A stretch of DNA of 64,000 nucleotides, taken from contig RQTK01000510.1 of assembly GCA_003991915.1 (NCBI GenBank), positions 257,616-321,615 of the forward strand, in the 5' to 3' direction. The notes beneath the pieces were generated by a model. That model saw nothing but the letters and a program-made list of their open reading frames with translations, was not told the origin of the DNA and did no database searches. Of this stretch, positions 13,949-26,156 are shown piece after piece; the first letter of the stretch is position 1; every line of letters starts with the position of its first letter. Origin of the DNA: Elysia chlorotica. Taxonomy: Eukaryota; Mollusca; Gastropoda; Plakobranchidae. The position numbers and the translations under genes were made by a program.

Positions 13949-14714
13949 CTGGAAAAGCAAATCAAACGGGCGTTACTCCTGGCAGAGCAGGCTACTGAAG
14001 GTGTCGAGGAAAATCTTGACACAATTTCATTATTTTACTTTAAAAGCGTGTTTAAATAAAATAGACGTTTTTAATGATTACTAAAATATTTTGAAGCTAT
14101 TTAAAATGTAAATATTTTATTTTGATTTTCTTTCCCTGTGTTTCTTGACTATATCCTAAATAAATATATAGGTACGAGCTAAGATTTAAAATTACTTTTC
14201 TTATTTGTTATTCTAAAGCACGGAATATTAAGATTTCAGCTAAAATTAATATGACCTCAAAATAGCTATACCTTTCCTGTGCTAAAAGCCATAGGACTGC
14301 ATTTGGGCCTTTGACTTGGTGCTTGATGTCCCTAAGCATTAACTGACAAGGCTACATGTTTAAACTTTACGTAATGTCATGGCAATCATCACTCAACTTT
14401 CTGTGACAATAGCTACAGGTCAGGGTTGAGACTCGAACCTCGGCCACAGATTCATCAGTCCAGAGATATAAGGAAATGGGCTGTGAGCTAAATGTGTAGA
14501 GAAAGTGTATATACCCCAAAATTTAATATTTTTTTGTCTTTTAAGGTTTCCCAAGAAAAATCCTAAAACTAGACAGACACATTATACCAACAAGTAGGGC
14601 TGCAATCCTATAACTTCTACTTGTAGATTTAGGACAATATAACTATGCAATTTAGCGTAAAAAAACTAGTACCATTTACACGCAAATGTGTTTTGGTGAC
14701 ATCATACATGTGCC

Positions 14715-14785
14715 CATAGACCAGGTTCGAACCTGACACCCCATATTCGCCACTCTGGAGCACCTACCAGCTAAGCACTGAGAGT
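14715..14785 (-). repeat. tRNA-like sequence (SINE head)
   Basis: The minus strand has an A-box-like TTAGCTGGTAGGTGCTC and a perfect B box GGTTCGAACCT at 14723-14733. The cloverleaf is not complete, so it is a SINE head rather than a tRNA gene. Confidence 0.5.
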
Positions 14786-16402
14786 ACAACGTTGTTTTTT
14801 GCGAGATGTACTGGGGATCCGCACGCAAACACATTCAGGTGCCAAGCGCCATAAGGCCACAACTAATACGCAAATGAATTTCTGGGACCGACGGACCCCA
14901 CCAAGTTACGTGTTATTGGATTGGGCAAGACCCCAACGTCACGAGCTTGGCACCAGGTGACCCAACAAGGATAAACCCAGGTTTGCCCGCGTAATTCCTG
15001 GACCGTACAGTAGTCCTCAGTCCCGCGGTGGCCTTTCCTTCCTTTCTGGCCAGCGACGGCGAAAACAATGTGTTGTTCTGACTTTGCTGGCTGAGCGTAA
15101 GTAATTAATCTTAGCAGGAGCAGCGTAACTCCGTGGGCTTACCAGTAAACAATAATTATTGAAGAAATTATAGAGAGCTAAAGGTTAGACCGCGGTGGTA
15201 AGTCTTGTAATATCTTATATAATCCTTGAAGTGACTATTAGAAAATCGATTTGGAAAAAAGACGAAAAAATTTATTTAGCGACCGCAGAATTATTATCTA
15301 TAAAGTTTATAATTCTTCATTCAACATTGCGACTGTATCGGCATATTACCTTGATATCTGTCTTGGAAGAAAAAAGACAAGTAGATTTCTTGTCTTATAT
15401 GTATTCTTAGTGTTAAAATCTTAGCAAAATCCAGGTTATGTGTCGCACTTAAAGTTTACACTCAGTTTTAAAAAAAAATTCGGAATAAAACTAATAACGC
15501 TTAATACGTTCTCCTATGGACCTCTGGTCTATTGCATTTGAATTGAATTTAAAGGCTACTGAAAGCGAAAAGCTATTACTTATCATATTTAAAAATTATC
15601 CACCGATTTGTATTACTTGGTTTTACACCATTTTCTTCATTCTTATGTCATTGGCAAATTGAACTTAATTTTAATGTTTTTTAGTTGTATAATGCAACTC
15701 CAAACAACTGTAATGCATTAAAATGTTCTTTTTAGAGGACGATATAAAATTAAAACATATGTATTGAGAGCTACCTATTTGACATGATACGTTTGCCTTT
15801 TTAAATATGTTTCTCTTTCAGTTGTAATCTAGCTTTATAAGTGCGTAACGAAACCCAAGTGGTTTTTTTTGTGTTTTTTTTAGCTTGCTATTAACTTTCT
15901 AACACGTTATTAAGCTCGGTGACTTCTCGGAATTCCTTTCCAAGTTTTGAGACGTAGGATTGTAAACAGCACCAAGCGCATAAACTTACCAAATGGATTT
16001 TTTCCTTGCCTCTTAGGATTTAATGGTAAACTGTTGAAGTTGTTTTCTGGGGACAAACCCAAAAGATCTTAGAGAAAATATGGGTACGAGAAGAAAATTC
16101 AACTGAAGTCGCTGGAAATAAAATTGACAAAAAAATTTGATAAAGAAAATGGATTTTTTAGTACTGCGCTTGTCATTAGCCTTTCAATGAAATCAACTGT
16201 AAACTTAACCATACTGTTCATTGTTAATGTTTTATCTACTTAGCAATTAGGGCTTACTTTTATTTTCATGAATATTATCCTAAAACTTTAATATACTATA
16301 AACCTGGCATGTTGTCTCGTATAGCTCTACAGAAGTCACTGAATGGGTCAGATTATAATTATGCTTAAAGCTCAGGAGCATTACATTATGGTACTAACTT
16401 AC

Positions 16403-16559
16403 CATTGACACCAAGGCATGATTTCCATTCCTCGAGGGTTATTCTCCTGTTTTTGTCTTCGTCGCAGTAACGTACAAAATTGCGTCGACATTTCCGTGGA
16501 TACTTTTTGTTTTTCAGAGTTGTCCGTCGAAGCGGTCTCCATTCTTTCCTGTCTAATAC
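16403..16559 (-). CDS. smoc: SMOC-like exon: EC domain 2, EF-hand 2
   Basis: 52 codons plus one base (phase 0 in, phase 1 out). Contains KYPRKCRRNFVRYCDEDKNR followed by RITLEEWKSCLGVN. The loop D518-E529 has ligands at positions 1, 3, 5 and 12, and cysteines 509, 517 and 533 match the SPARC/SMOC disulfides. The acceptor is AACTTTCCAAG|GT and the donor AATG|GTAAGT. CLGV marks the end of the EC domain in SMOC proteins. Confidence 0.9.
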
Positions 16560-17125
16560 CTTGGAAAGTTATACAAATAAAACAATTTCATATACATTCT
16601 AGCTCCTCAAAATGCATCTAGATTTTTTTCTTGGGACACTGACGCAACACTTTTCTCCGTCTTTAAAAGTTAGTTTTAAATATAGTTATAAATACAGCAT
16701 AATAAATGTTAATGCTGTAAAATAAATAACATGCCTTTGCCTTCAGTGACCTAACCTAAATAGAATTATTTAAGGCAATTGGTCCATTTTCTTAGTCATT
16801 ATCTGGCAACACGGGGTTGTTTAGGGGAAAAAGAAAAATATATTTAAAAATAATTGTAAATAAATGTTATGGTATCAAAATATAATACTTCCCTTATAAA
16901 AATTCATTCATACCATGGTTTGAAGCTAATGGTACCGAAACTATCTGAACGGTACCGACACTATCTGTAGATTTTAAAATTATCATTTGAAGATGAACTT
17001 AAAAATGTATTATAATAACAGAGAAATAAAATCGATATTTCTAACCAAAGATAGTCTGATATATTTCATCTAAATATGTAAAAGCTCTTCAGATTGTTTA
17101 GCAGATATCAATGTGATATTCTTAC

Positions 17126-17207
17126 CCCATTATTGTTCGTATCGAGGTCCTTTAACTTCCATCGAGCAACAGTTTCACGTAAAGACATGTTATCCTCAGG
17201 CCCAATA
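17126..17207 (-). CDS. smoc: SMOC-like exon: EC domain 2, EF-hand 1
   Basis: 27 full codons after one completing base, phase 0 out. Reads IGPEDNMSLRETVARWKLKD then LDTNNNG. The EF loop D480-E491 is canonical (D-x-N-x-N-G-x-L-x-x-x-E), finished by the next exon. The acceptor is TTTTATACAG and the donor AATGGG|GTAAGA. Confidence 0.87.
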
Positions 17208-17751
17208 CTGTATAAAACAACAGAAATGGTTAAATAAAAAAGGAATGGTGTTCAAAAGTACACTTGAACTTTAACGAATTTGTTTTGAAAAGCACTTGTC
17301 AGATTTCCGACAATATAATTAATTTTATTAAATTAATAAAGTGGGTAAAAAGAAATATATATCGATCTATTTCAAATCTAAAAACGTGTACTGAAACGTG
17401 TTTAATAGCATCACGTTTAGGTTCGTTATTTTAAATCACGAAGCTTTAAAGCAAATGTGAGCAAAACAAAATAATTGGGATGCTCAAACGTGTCCAAAAA
17501 CATCACAAGTTGTTCGGAATCGTGACAATCAATAATCTAATTAGAATAATAAAAAAGGATTTAAACGATTCGCTATGTGTTTTGTTCATGACTTGGTTTT
17601 TTCTATTAATTTGCTGGGATCTGACACGGTACATTAAAGTACAATAAAAAAGCCTATTTTATCCACATGAAAAAAAGATAAGTCAGAATGTTTTAAACAA
17701 ACGCCAGAGATTAGCTAGAAACATATCATCCAACATTTCAATAGCACCTAC

Positions 17752-17851
17752 TTGCTTTTATTGTCTTTTGCAAGGAGTGCTGCTTTTCTCTCCTCAGTCA
17801 AGTCTCCCATCAGATCTACCAGAAACCTTCGCTTCGTCTCAAACGGGCAAT
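17752..17851 (-). CDS. smoc: SMOC-like exon: start of EC domain 2
   Basis: 100 nt, phase 1 in, phase 2 out. Encodes DCPFETKRRFLVDLMGDLTE then ERKAALLAKDNKS, matching the first cysteine and helix of the SMOC EC domain (C-P-x-x-x-K-x-x-F-L). The acceptor is TTTGTAATATTAG and the donor AGCAA|GTAGGT. Confidence 0.82.
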
Positions 17852-18082
17852 CTAATATTACAAATTGGTTGGATGTCAATTGGCCATGTTGTTTACCCAA
17901 GGAAGGGAATATTAAATTAGTTTAAATTTAATTAGAAAAAGTAAAGTTAATTACGCCAAAAAAAAATGATAACGTCGATAAAGCTGAAGTAAAAAATAGC
18001 AGAATAAAGAAAATACAAAACAACTTGAAGAACTCAAAAAACATAGTTCAATAAAATGATAATTTCATTATGGCGAAAAAAC

Positions 18083-18330
18083 AGAGAGAGAGAGAGACAG
18101 AGAGAAAGAGACAGAGAGAGAGAGAAGAGAGAGAAATATATAGAGAGAGACGGGCAGAGATACAAAAAGTGAGACATGCAGAAAGAGAGAGACTGAGATC
18201 GAGGGAGAGACAGAGAGAGACACAGAGAGATAGAGAGGGGGGTGATAGAGAGACGGAGACAGACATAGACAGAGACACAGAGAGAGGTGGGATAGAGAGA
18301 AAGAGGGATACAGACATATACAGACAGGTA
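18083..18330. repeat. GA-rich imperfect microsatellite
   Basis: GAGA/GACA/GATA units in an intron of the SMOC-like gene, just downstream of the EC2 first exon's acceptor side. Confidence 0.9.
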
Positions 18331-20030
18331 GGCAAACAAGCAGAGAAATGGACACACATAAAGAGTTATCGATTGGATAATAATTTGTATGGTATAAATC
18401 AAAGCAAAGTGGCTACAGTTTACACAATGAACTATTGTGTGATTAGTATATGATGGATGCCCTAAGCAAACGTTGCATATTCGTTTCCATTGGACATTAA
18501 ATTATTGATCAATCACGTTGCTTAGAAATTGCTTCGATTTTGCTTAGCAAGGAAATAATCAATGGAGAAAAAAAGTCTTCACCACGACAACTATTTATTT
18601 AATAATTACACTTCAAGCCTCAATTTCAACTGTCTTATTTAGGAAAGCAGCCACATTTGATTTGATAAGTGGGTTTAAAAATAACTTTAATGAAACACCC
18701 TCATTTTATGCAACTCAGATTTAAAAACACGATTGTGATCATCTGGATCTAGTTTTAAGAAAAAAATGGTCAGGATGAAACATTACTCATCGGCTATTTT
18801 TCCAAAGGTGTTACGGTTGATCAAATTTACTGATTGGTGTAATGATTATTCCATTTAGGGGTTCCACAAGCCATAATTTATCAATCAGAATGGGATATAA
18901 ATGTTTTCCGATTTGTGTTAGCTGCCCTATGAAGTTCCATTATCGATCTGTGCTAAATTTGGAACTTATTACGTTAATTTAAAATGTAAAAGTGAAACGC
19001 AGAGTACACCTAAATAGGAATCTATAATTAATGGTTCCCTTTTTTTGGTTTACTTGATATGCTTAATTTAGAACGCTAAGATTGATAGAGACCAAGGCGT
19101 CCAAGCCTTGATAGACAAATTCGGAATAGATTTAACGAAGAATGTACTCCATGGAAATTGTTTTTATTCTTCTTCTTTTCCAACTCTTTCCCACAGTTTC
19201 TTTTTCCATAAATCAAAAAAAAAAAAAATTTTTTACATCACGTTTATTTTTAAATTATTACAACATCTATCTACGAAGACCAACCCCGGGTCTTACGCCC
19301 AGCCTCTATTAGACGCTGTGGTCCTAATAAAATAGTAAAAAATCAACACTAATTAGATAAGTTTTCGAATACTGTTGTAACTGTGTCATAGTTTTAGTTT
19401 ATGTCTGAAATCAATGTATTTAAATATGTGTGCTTTCTTCGTTTTAAGTCTTTGCTAGAGAAACGGTAGTATGAATAGCATCTTATTCAGTGCACGGTTA
19501 CGCAACGCGTTCAGGGTATTTCCTTTTGAGATTTCTTAGTACGTTGGGTACTGATAGTATAATGGAGGTGTTTGATAAGTGGCTTCGATAAACATTGGTC
19601 TGCATTAGCGCTGAGAGTTCTGCACTAATTGGGGCTTTCGACTGTTTGTTCTATCGACTAGGTACTCAGTGGCAACACTTTGAACTCCTTGAAGATGAAA
19701 GAAAGAGTGACGACAAGTGATGTAACATTATTATCAAAGATAGGAAGTCTTGTAGGATATGGTAAATTACAATGTGTCAAATAAGAGATTTAGCAGGGAA
19801 GAAAAGTACGTTGTGTTATTATTAGAACTGAGACACGTTCCTTGGTTCGTGGGTCCTTTTCCAGAAAGCACCACTAAAGTATGATATTTTTAAACTGCTA
19901 TAACTTTATGAATTTGAGTCTAAAAAAATGATAATGTATTTAATGGTTTCATAGGAAAAGTAGGATAGGTAGCTGAAATACTGTTTGTTATGTTTATTTG
20001 ATTATTCATTTTTCTTTGTAGATGAAATAG

Positions 20031-20110
20031 TACGAACATGTGCCCTTTTTTATGGACGAAAAATTGCGACTTGAACTTTGGGTGTCAACAAATGATGTTG
20101 TATTGAATGT
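20031..20110 (+). CDS. Third exon-like plus-strand segment, unknown protein
   Basis: A strong pyrimidine tract (TTCATTTTTCTTTGTAG) precedes AGATGAAATAG|TAC. The frame then reads YEHVPFFMDEKLRLELWV then STNDVVLN, open to 20144. The donor is uncertain. Could be the exon before the 20.4-kb segment. Confidence 0.25.
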
Positions 20111-20392
20111 CATAAACTACGTTTTTTACCAACATATGATTTGAGAGCTATTGGTAAAGATTACAATTTGAAGAAAATCGCGTTTAAATATAAAAAACAG
20201 TGAAAATGTGTTTTAGATTTTTTGTTCTTAAATTTTGAAAAGTGTACGATTTGGTTACTGCCAATTTGGTAACGATCGTGACTTTGTGGCAAAGGTAAAA
20301 AATCTTATAAACATAATTTGATCAAACTTTGTGTGATTTGCCACATTGGTATCCATGTTCTAATTTTAATCAACTTTTTCAAGTCCATGTAG

Positions 20393-20500
20393 TTGGAAGA
20401 AGTTATTGGTGATCAAAATTTTAGCGATGATCGTTACACGAGAAGAAACTATCACACTTTCCTGGTGCGTTATGGAGAAGACCCTCATACGCAGTACAAG
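20393..20500 (+). CDS. Exon-like plus-strand segment, unknown protein
   Basis: 36 codons open from an AG (TTCAAGTCCATGTAG|TTG) to a strong donor (TACAAG|GTACGT), phase 0 at both ends. Reads LEEVIGDQNFSDDRYTRRNY followed by HTFLVRYGEDPHTQYK. Composition looks like protein rather than translated repeat. No family recognised. Nested opposite an intron of the SMOC-like gene. Confidence 0.35.
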
Positions 20501-20644
20501 GTACGTCATTCGTAGTAATTTAATGTAAAATAATAGTACAATAATTGTTAAAAATAAGTTGTTATTCCAATATACGTGGCATAACTCTTTTCAATTTAAC
20601 TTGTCTTAAAACCACCTAAGTTAATTTGCCTGAAAAATATCTAG

Positions 20645-20722
20645 TATTCTGAGGTAAAACGACCTACGAAAGGGAATAATTTTGGACTGAAGATCGCTAT
20701 ATTGGAAGTGCGTGGAATCAAG
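20645..20722 (+). CDS. Second exon-like plus-strand segment, unknown protein
   Basis: 26 codons from ATATCTAG|TAT to ATCAAG|GTACAT, phase 0 both ends. Reads YSEVKRPTKGNNFGLKIAIL then EVRGIK. It would follow the 20.4-kb segment in frame. The acceptor pyrimidine tract is weak. Confidence 0.3.
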
Positions 20723-21509
20723 GTACATCGAATGTCGTTTTCCTACATCGAGTAACAGTAATAATCATCCAACAACATCTTTGCACTTGACTAAGACACT
20801 GATTTCTCTGGCCAAGTTATAAAGTAGCATCTTTTTCCTTCATAAACAGTAAGGTAAATACCTGTCATTTCTCACACTAATTCAGAGATCTCGCTACAGA
20901 CATGTAGTTAGGTGTGTTAAAAAAAAAACAAGTAATTGCGAATTTGCCGTAACTATAATTATGATTCTAAATTGCGACTTTTCATTCTGTAAAGCAAATT
21001 TGAACAGCAAAGAACACCAAAATCGATGTATTTGACAAGTGTAGTGGAAATAGCGACGCATAGAGTAAGAGGGAGTTCTTTTTAATCAAACAATTTTCAA
21101 ATTCAAGGAACATGGGCACACTGACTTTATCAATTTTTTTTAGTTTAAACAAGAAGCGCATTACAGTTTATCATGGTGTTAAGTAAATTCAAACAACTGA
21201 TAAAGTCAAACATTTTATCATCGTTACATTATGCAGCACATTTCTAATTCTAAACCTAATTTAGAATTAAAGAGCACATCTTTTAAAGGGAAGAATTTGA
21301 ACTGCTGTCTATAAGAACGACTCAAAAAGAAAAAAAAAGGAAAGGCGTAAGAGAAAAATAGTGGGAGTGAGTTGAGTGCAGATAATTTGCATTGATAGAG
21401 CTGATAGAGAGAGCTAAAACTATGCGTGTCAATCAAAAATCTTTAAAATTAGTTAACTGGATAAAAGAAATACTTTAAGACGAATAGATGAATCCGATTG
21501 TCTATTTAC

Positions 21510-21594
21510 CTTCTAATTCCCGTTCATTTTCAAAGGAACAGTTTGGTTTGACTCTAAATGTCGCTGTTCCAGGTATTGGTGTTCCGGTATTTTC
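21510..21594 (-). CDS. smoc: SMOC-like exon: C-terminal part of thyroglobulin domain 2
   Basis: 28 codons plus one base (phase 0 in, phase 1 out). Reads ENTGTPIPGTATFRVKPNCS then FENERELE, supplying the last Tg cysteine after the typical GTPIPGT turn. It follows CWCVQ without a gap. The acceptor is TTAATATTTCCAG and the donor GAAG|GTAAAT. Confidence 0.9.
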
Positions 21595-22282
21595 CTGGAA
21601 ATATTAATGAAAAGACAAACCATTATAATATTCTTTATTATAGTCCATAGCCATTCTTGTAATAAATAATTATTATATAAACAAACACGTTTTTTTTTTT
21701 CCTTTCGCAGGTGCCTCGAGGAGTGCTTTATGAGGCGCAAAATGCGCCTATTTTTATAATTATTTTACTAATCATTGGTTATAAAGAAAAATCACAAAAA
21801 GTTTTCACTACAATATTATAACCTAATATATGTATCAGGAAAAGATATTGGGCACCAAAGAATTATGAAAATGTTGTAAACTTCTACTCTGATGTAATGC
21901 TAAATCAGTTGTAATTATACTTGAACGCATTTCTTGTGTTTTTCAATACATGAATAGTGTTTAATTACAATTACCATCATTATTAATTATTAAATTCTGT
22001 AGTTTCTTCTCCTTCGTTTAACGCTACGCATGGATTGAAAAATGTTTTTTTTTTTTTTTTGAATGGCGTTGAAAAGGGCAAAGAGGAAACCATAATCGAT
22101 TCAGCTGTTCAGCTATAGCCTCTATTTGCAGATCCTTTTTCGTGGGATTTTCTTAGTGTTTTCATGTTTTGCCATCGAAGTTGAAGAGAAATAACTGTTA
22201 GCTCAACGTTGTGGCAATTGCTATGCTTTCGCCCAGCTATTTTAGTCTATCTGTCAGTGTGCATATTTGTCTGTCTGTATCC

Positions 22283-22308
22283 CTCTCTCTCTCACTCTTT
22301 CTCTCTCT

Positions 22309-22357
<49 letters not shown>

Positions 22358-22562
22358 GTGCCTCCCTCTGTGTCACTTCCTCCCTCTAACCATCACTCTG
22401 TTTTTCTCTTTCGTACCTGGGTCTCTGTCTTGTTTGTTTTGTATTTCTCTCTCTTTTTTTTTTCTCCATCTATGGATTTCTGTGTTCACCCCATGCCTCT
22501 CCACTTCCTGTTGTTCGTTTTGTATGTCTCGCATTGTACCTGTTTGTCTATTTCCTTTCTCT

Positions 22563-22612
<50 letters not shown>
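22283..22612. repeat. CT-rich tracts
   Basis: CT runs at 22285-22358 and 22571-22611, each starting with a C homopolymer, with pyrimidine-rich sequence between. Confidence 0.95.
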
Positions 22613-22613
<1 letters not shown>

Positions 22614-22679
22614 ATCGCTCTCCCTACTGGCACTCATTCTTTTTGTCGTTTTCGCTCTCAAAAATGAATAGTAAAAACT

Positions 22680-24930
22680 AGATGAGGCAACACAATAAAA
22701 AAAATATAATGAGTGCGCTAGTTATTTCACGATCATTCGTGATTCAATAAAATAGCTCATTATTTTGTTTTTCTTCGCTTTCTCAACGTCCCACGCCCCT
22801 TTCCTCTTTTCTTTTCGTTCGTGTTGCTTCTGTCCCTTATTTTTTACCTTTTTCATTTTTTTTCTTCCTCTTCTCCTTTCTTTTTTATGCCAGTTTTTTT
22901 TCGTTTTAATTTTTGTCATCTCTAATTTTTCTTTCTCTCATTTCCTGTTTTCCTTCAACTACCTTATTTTTCCTCCATTGTGCAACTTGGAAAAGGCTTT
23001 TTTCTTTAAGGGTATTATACCCTCACCGAAGAATGATGTGAGTTAGTTTAATATACTTTCAGGCTAGCGTACAATAGTGATTATTTCTAAATCTCTCAAA
23101 AGAAAGAATATCAAAAAGAACTTGTTATAAATTTCTCAAAGCCATCAATTGCGATTCCTTACAAAGAAAATACGTTGTCATATTAACAAATCATCCAAAT
23201 TTTATACACGGACTCTGTTCACCGAATAAAAATATCAAAAGAACCCACACCTATCCCCGCCTTTCAAGAAAATACATGGAAGTTTAATTATTTTTAACGA
23301 GATGGTGTAGAGAAAAAATGACATCTTTTATACGGGAATAAAGGATGCACAAGAACAAGCGATTTCAATATTATTTTGAATAGCAAGTTTATCTCTTTGT
23401 ATGTTTCTCGGTTAGTTTCAATTCAAAGGTAGGCCCCAATTTTATGATTAAATAAATTATTTAATTAGTAAATAAGTAAATTGATATGATGAAAACCCAT
23501 CAAACGATTTGTACTGATTGAAATAATGCCGAAACGCATTTTCACATTTTGGTTTTAATCATTATTATTTTCATTGTGATAAAATGTTTGGATTACCGAC
23601 CCAACCACGATGAGAGTGTATGTTCGAATTCTGCAGAGTGCAAAAAAAATATATGGTAGACAGGTGTGGCCCGACCCTCTTGAAAAGTCAGCAGTTAAGG
23701 GCCGAAACACTTGCGTTAAGGCGGATTTCTTTTCTGAAGACTATCTGCTACCTAGCTCGTCGACCAGTTTCTTCACACATTTTCATGTATGCAAAACAAA
23801 GTAATATGATGGTAAAACTCAAATCGATTTTCATGTGCAGGTATTTAAAATATAAATTGCTATCTGAATACTGACTTGAACAAACGAGAAGAGAATTTTA
23901 AACACTCATATACTTAACAGTATAGTTAGAACATTCGGTTGTATAAAAACATGTATTAACAAAAAGAGTATTATGGTTATTAGGTGAATAGAGAGTGGTT
24001 ACATTTTGCTGAGTCCAAAATGCTTCTTTAAAGTAGTTTTTAGTTTTGACCTAGGTGTAAATATTGGTGAAAAATCTGAGTGGTTCTAAATCTAATGGAC
24101 GATTGATACAAACATCACTTTGTATTACCTCGAGGATCGCTTGTCATTATGCTTTAAAAATAAATTTAGGTTGAATTAGCAGGTTGGAGATCGACGATCT
24201 TAAATTTCTTGTAAGAATAGTTATACATTTTCAATTAATGTTCTAACTAATTGTTAAGTTATATATAGAGAAATTTGTGGATGTGCATTGATAATTAGTT
24301 CCAATGACGCACTGGTACCCAGTACATATTTTGTAATGCTTTATTAACACTCTTTTAGCAATCTTTTTTTATTAGTCTGGCAGCTTTGTTCTGGTTATAG
24401 AGTAGCCTGTTTAACTTACATTCTGATGCTGGTTGAATTCTGCAATATTCTAATAAAGATAAAATAATATGTGTTGTATAAACGGAATCGAACATATTGT
24501 TAATTACATCAGTAACTCGAACCTGTATTCAAAAGTAAACTCTTACTTGTATACTTCATAGACATGTATACATTATTTTGCATATGTGTAGTCAAGACCA
24601 GAACTATCTCTATTCTTATTGATTTAAGTCTTGCATCGACAAACTAAATTATTCAGATATCTTATGTTCTACAATACCTGGACATTAGTATTCGTAAAGT
24701 TTTTACAGGTAGATATTTTATACGAACGCACGAGTGGTTTCTAATCTTACATAGGCAAAGCAGTGGTAACAACGCCAATCTCTGAGACCAAAATCTAACA
24801 TTTACGTACTGGCACTGCCTACACATATATTAATGCTTAAAAAGCTTTAAATTACAATTAGACACACCACCAGCATCCTGTCTCCTTTTGACATACCCCC
24901 CTCCCCCCTCAGCACGTGCATCTTCCATTA
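22680..24930. other. Intron sequence, no exon recognised
   Basis: Intron between the two Tg2 exons. An open plus-strand frame at 23610-23804 has no recognisable motif and no splice context. Confidence 0.55.
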
Positions 24931-24934
24931 GTGC

Positions 24935-25003
24935 GCGAAAATCCGAACCTGGGACCTCTTAGCGTTCAGTTAAAAGCAATATCGACTAGGCTATCTCGCG
25001 CAT
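24935..25003 (-). repeat. tRNA-like sequence (SINE head)
   Basis: The minus strand reads GCGCGAGATAGCCTAGTCGA, then AGAGGTCCCAGGTTCGGATT with a B-box-like GGTTCGGATTT. No complete acceptor stem. Confidence 0.5.
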
Positions 25004-25424
25004 CATCAAAAACACATTATAAGTTAATGAACAAACGTATCAAGACGCATCAGCATTAGCACTTTCTCCCAATCTCCAAATCCACCTGCCAAGATGCAAC
25101 CATCAGCTGTTCTTTTAGACAATCAAAAGTAATGCCTACTGAACTATTTCTTTCCCACCCTTCCTCATCAACAACACAATACTATTTCTGCACTGTGCTA
25201 AGAACCGAACCTACGCGATTCTTTCAAACAATCAAAATAGATCGAACTAAGGCATATGGCGTGACGTATGTTTATCAATTATAAAAACATACGTGGGCGC
25301 TTCCATTGGTCAAACAGAAGCACGTGGTGCCACTGAGACATAGCGGAGATGCCAAGATTTCTTTATTAATAAACTTTCACCGAACCAACTAGCAGTGTAC
25401 GAAATTGGACAAAATACAATTTTG

Positions 25425-25500
25425 ACCGATATTGGGTTTCGAATCTGAAACCACCCGATTGGGAAACCAACACTCTACAACGTTCACCAATTCGCGCGCC
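25425..25500 (-). repeat. tRNA-like sequence (SINE head)
   Basis: The minus strand reads GGCGCGCGAATTGGTGAACG, later AGATTCGAAACCC as B box. It resembles the element at 24.9 kb and sits just downstream of the decayed Tg2 exon copy. Confidence 0.45.
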
Positions 25501-25521
25501 CTCCCTCTGACTGAGGTAAAT

Positions 25522-25582
25522 GTATATTGGTGTAAAGTATGTTGTCTTTTTTGTGTAACCTATACCTGAACGCACCAGCAGC
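25522..25582 (-). pseudogene. Decayed duplicate of the Tg2 exon 3' end plus donor
   Basis: GCTGCTGGTGCGTTCAG|GT at 25582-25564 matches TACTGCTGGTGCGTCCAG|GT of the real exon, and the following intron bases (a shared ACTTTACACC and neighbours) also align with 25740-25788. Only about 17 exonic bases are recognisable, upstream sequence is unrelated and no acceptor was found, so it is a remnant rather than a usable exon. Confidence 0.6.
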
Positions 25583-25788
25583 TCTAGACGATCACCTTCC
25601 TGGCTGATGTATATTGTGGCAAGTATATTGTAAAACAGAATTATCTGGTCGCTTCTAATCGCTAACCAAAAGCATTTTTGGTTGAGCTATCTTCTTTTTC
25701 AACGCAAGTATCACTTCTCAAATTCAACGTATTGAATAATATTAGCATGTATACGGTGTAAAGTGTATGTTCCAACAGTTAACCATAC

Positions 25789-25940
25789 CTGGACGCACCA
25801 GCAGTAGCCCGTTTCCTTGTGGCACTGCGCCTTCTCCCACATGCCGTTGCTCTGGCAGGCCGGGATGTAGTGCTTGGCGTCAGGCTCTTGAGAGTAGAGA
25901 GCCAGCGCGTCCCGCTTGCCGTCAATGCAGGTAAAGCTCT
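25789..25940 (-). CDS. smoc: SMOC-like exon: first part of thyroglobulin type-1 domain 2
   Basis: Phase 1 in, phase 0 out, 152 nt. Encodes ESFTCIDGKRDALALYSQEP, then HYIPACQSNGMWEKAQC and ETGYCWCVQ: five of the six Tg cysteines, including the diagnostic CWCV. The acceptor is ATTTCTTCGTAG|AG and the donor GTCCAG|GTATGG. A decayed copy of its 3' end and donor lies about 220 bp further downstream in the intron. Confidence 0.93.
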
Positions 25941-26094
25941 CTACGAAGAAATTACACGGCATAATAATATAGAAATTATTTAAAGAGTTTGGGGTGCATT
26001 TTAACAGCAGTTGGCTGTTTTATTACGGTATTGATTGATAATTATTGTGTGTGTGTTGTTTTTTGGGGGGTGTTTTTTGTTTGTTTTTTGTTTT

Positions 26095-26095
<1 letters not shown>

Positions 26096-26150
<55 letters not shown>

Positions 26151-26156
26151 GGGGGG
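26096..26156. repeat. Poly-T followed by poly-G
   Basis: About 50 T then 7 G, in a T/G-rich stretch just upstream of the Tg2 exon acceptor on the minus strand. Confidence 0.95.
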
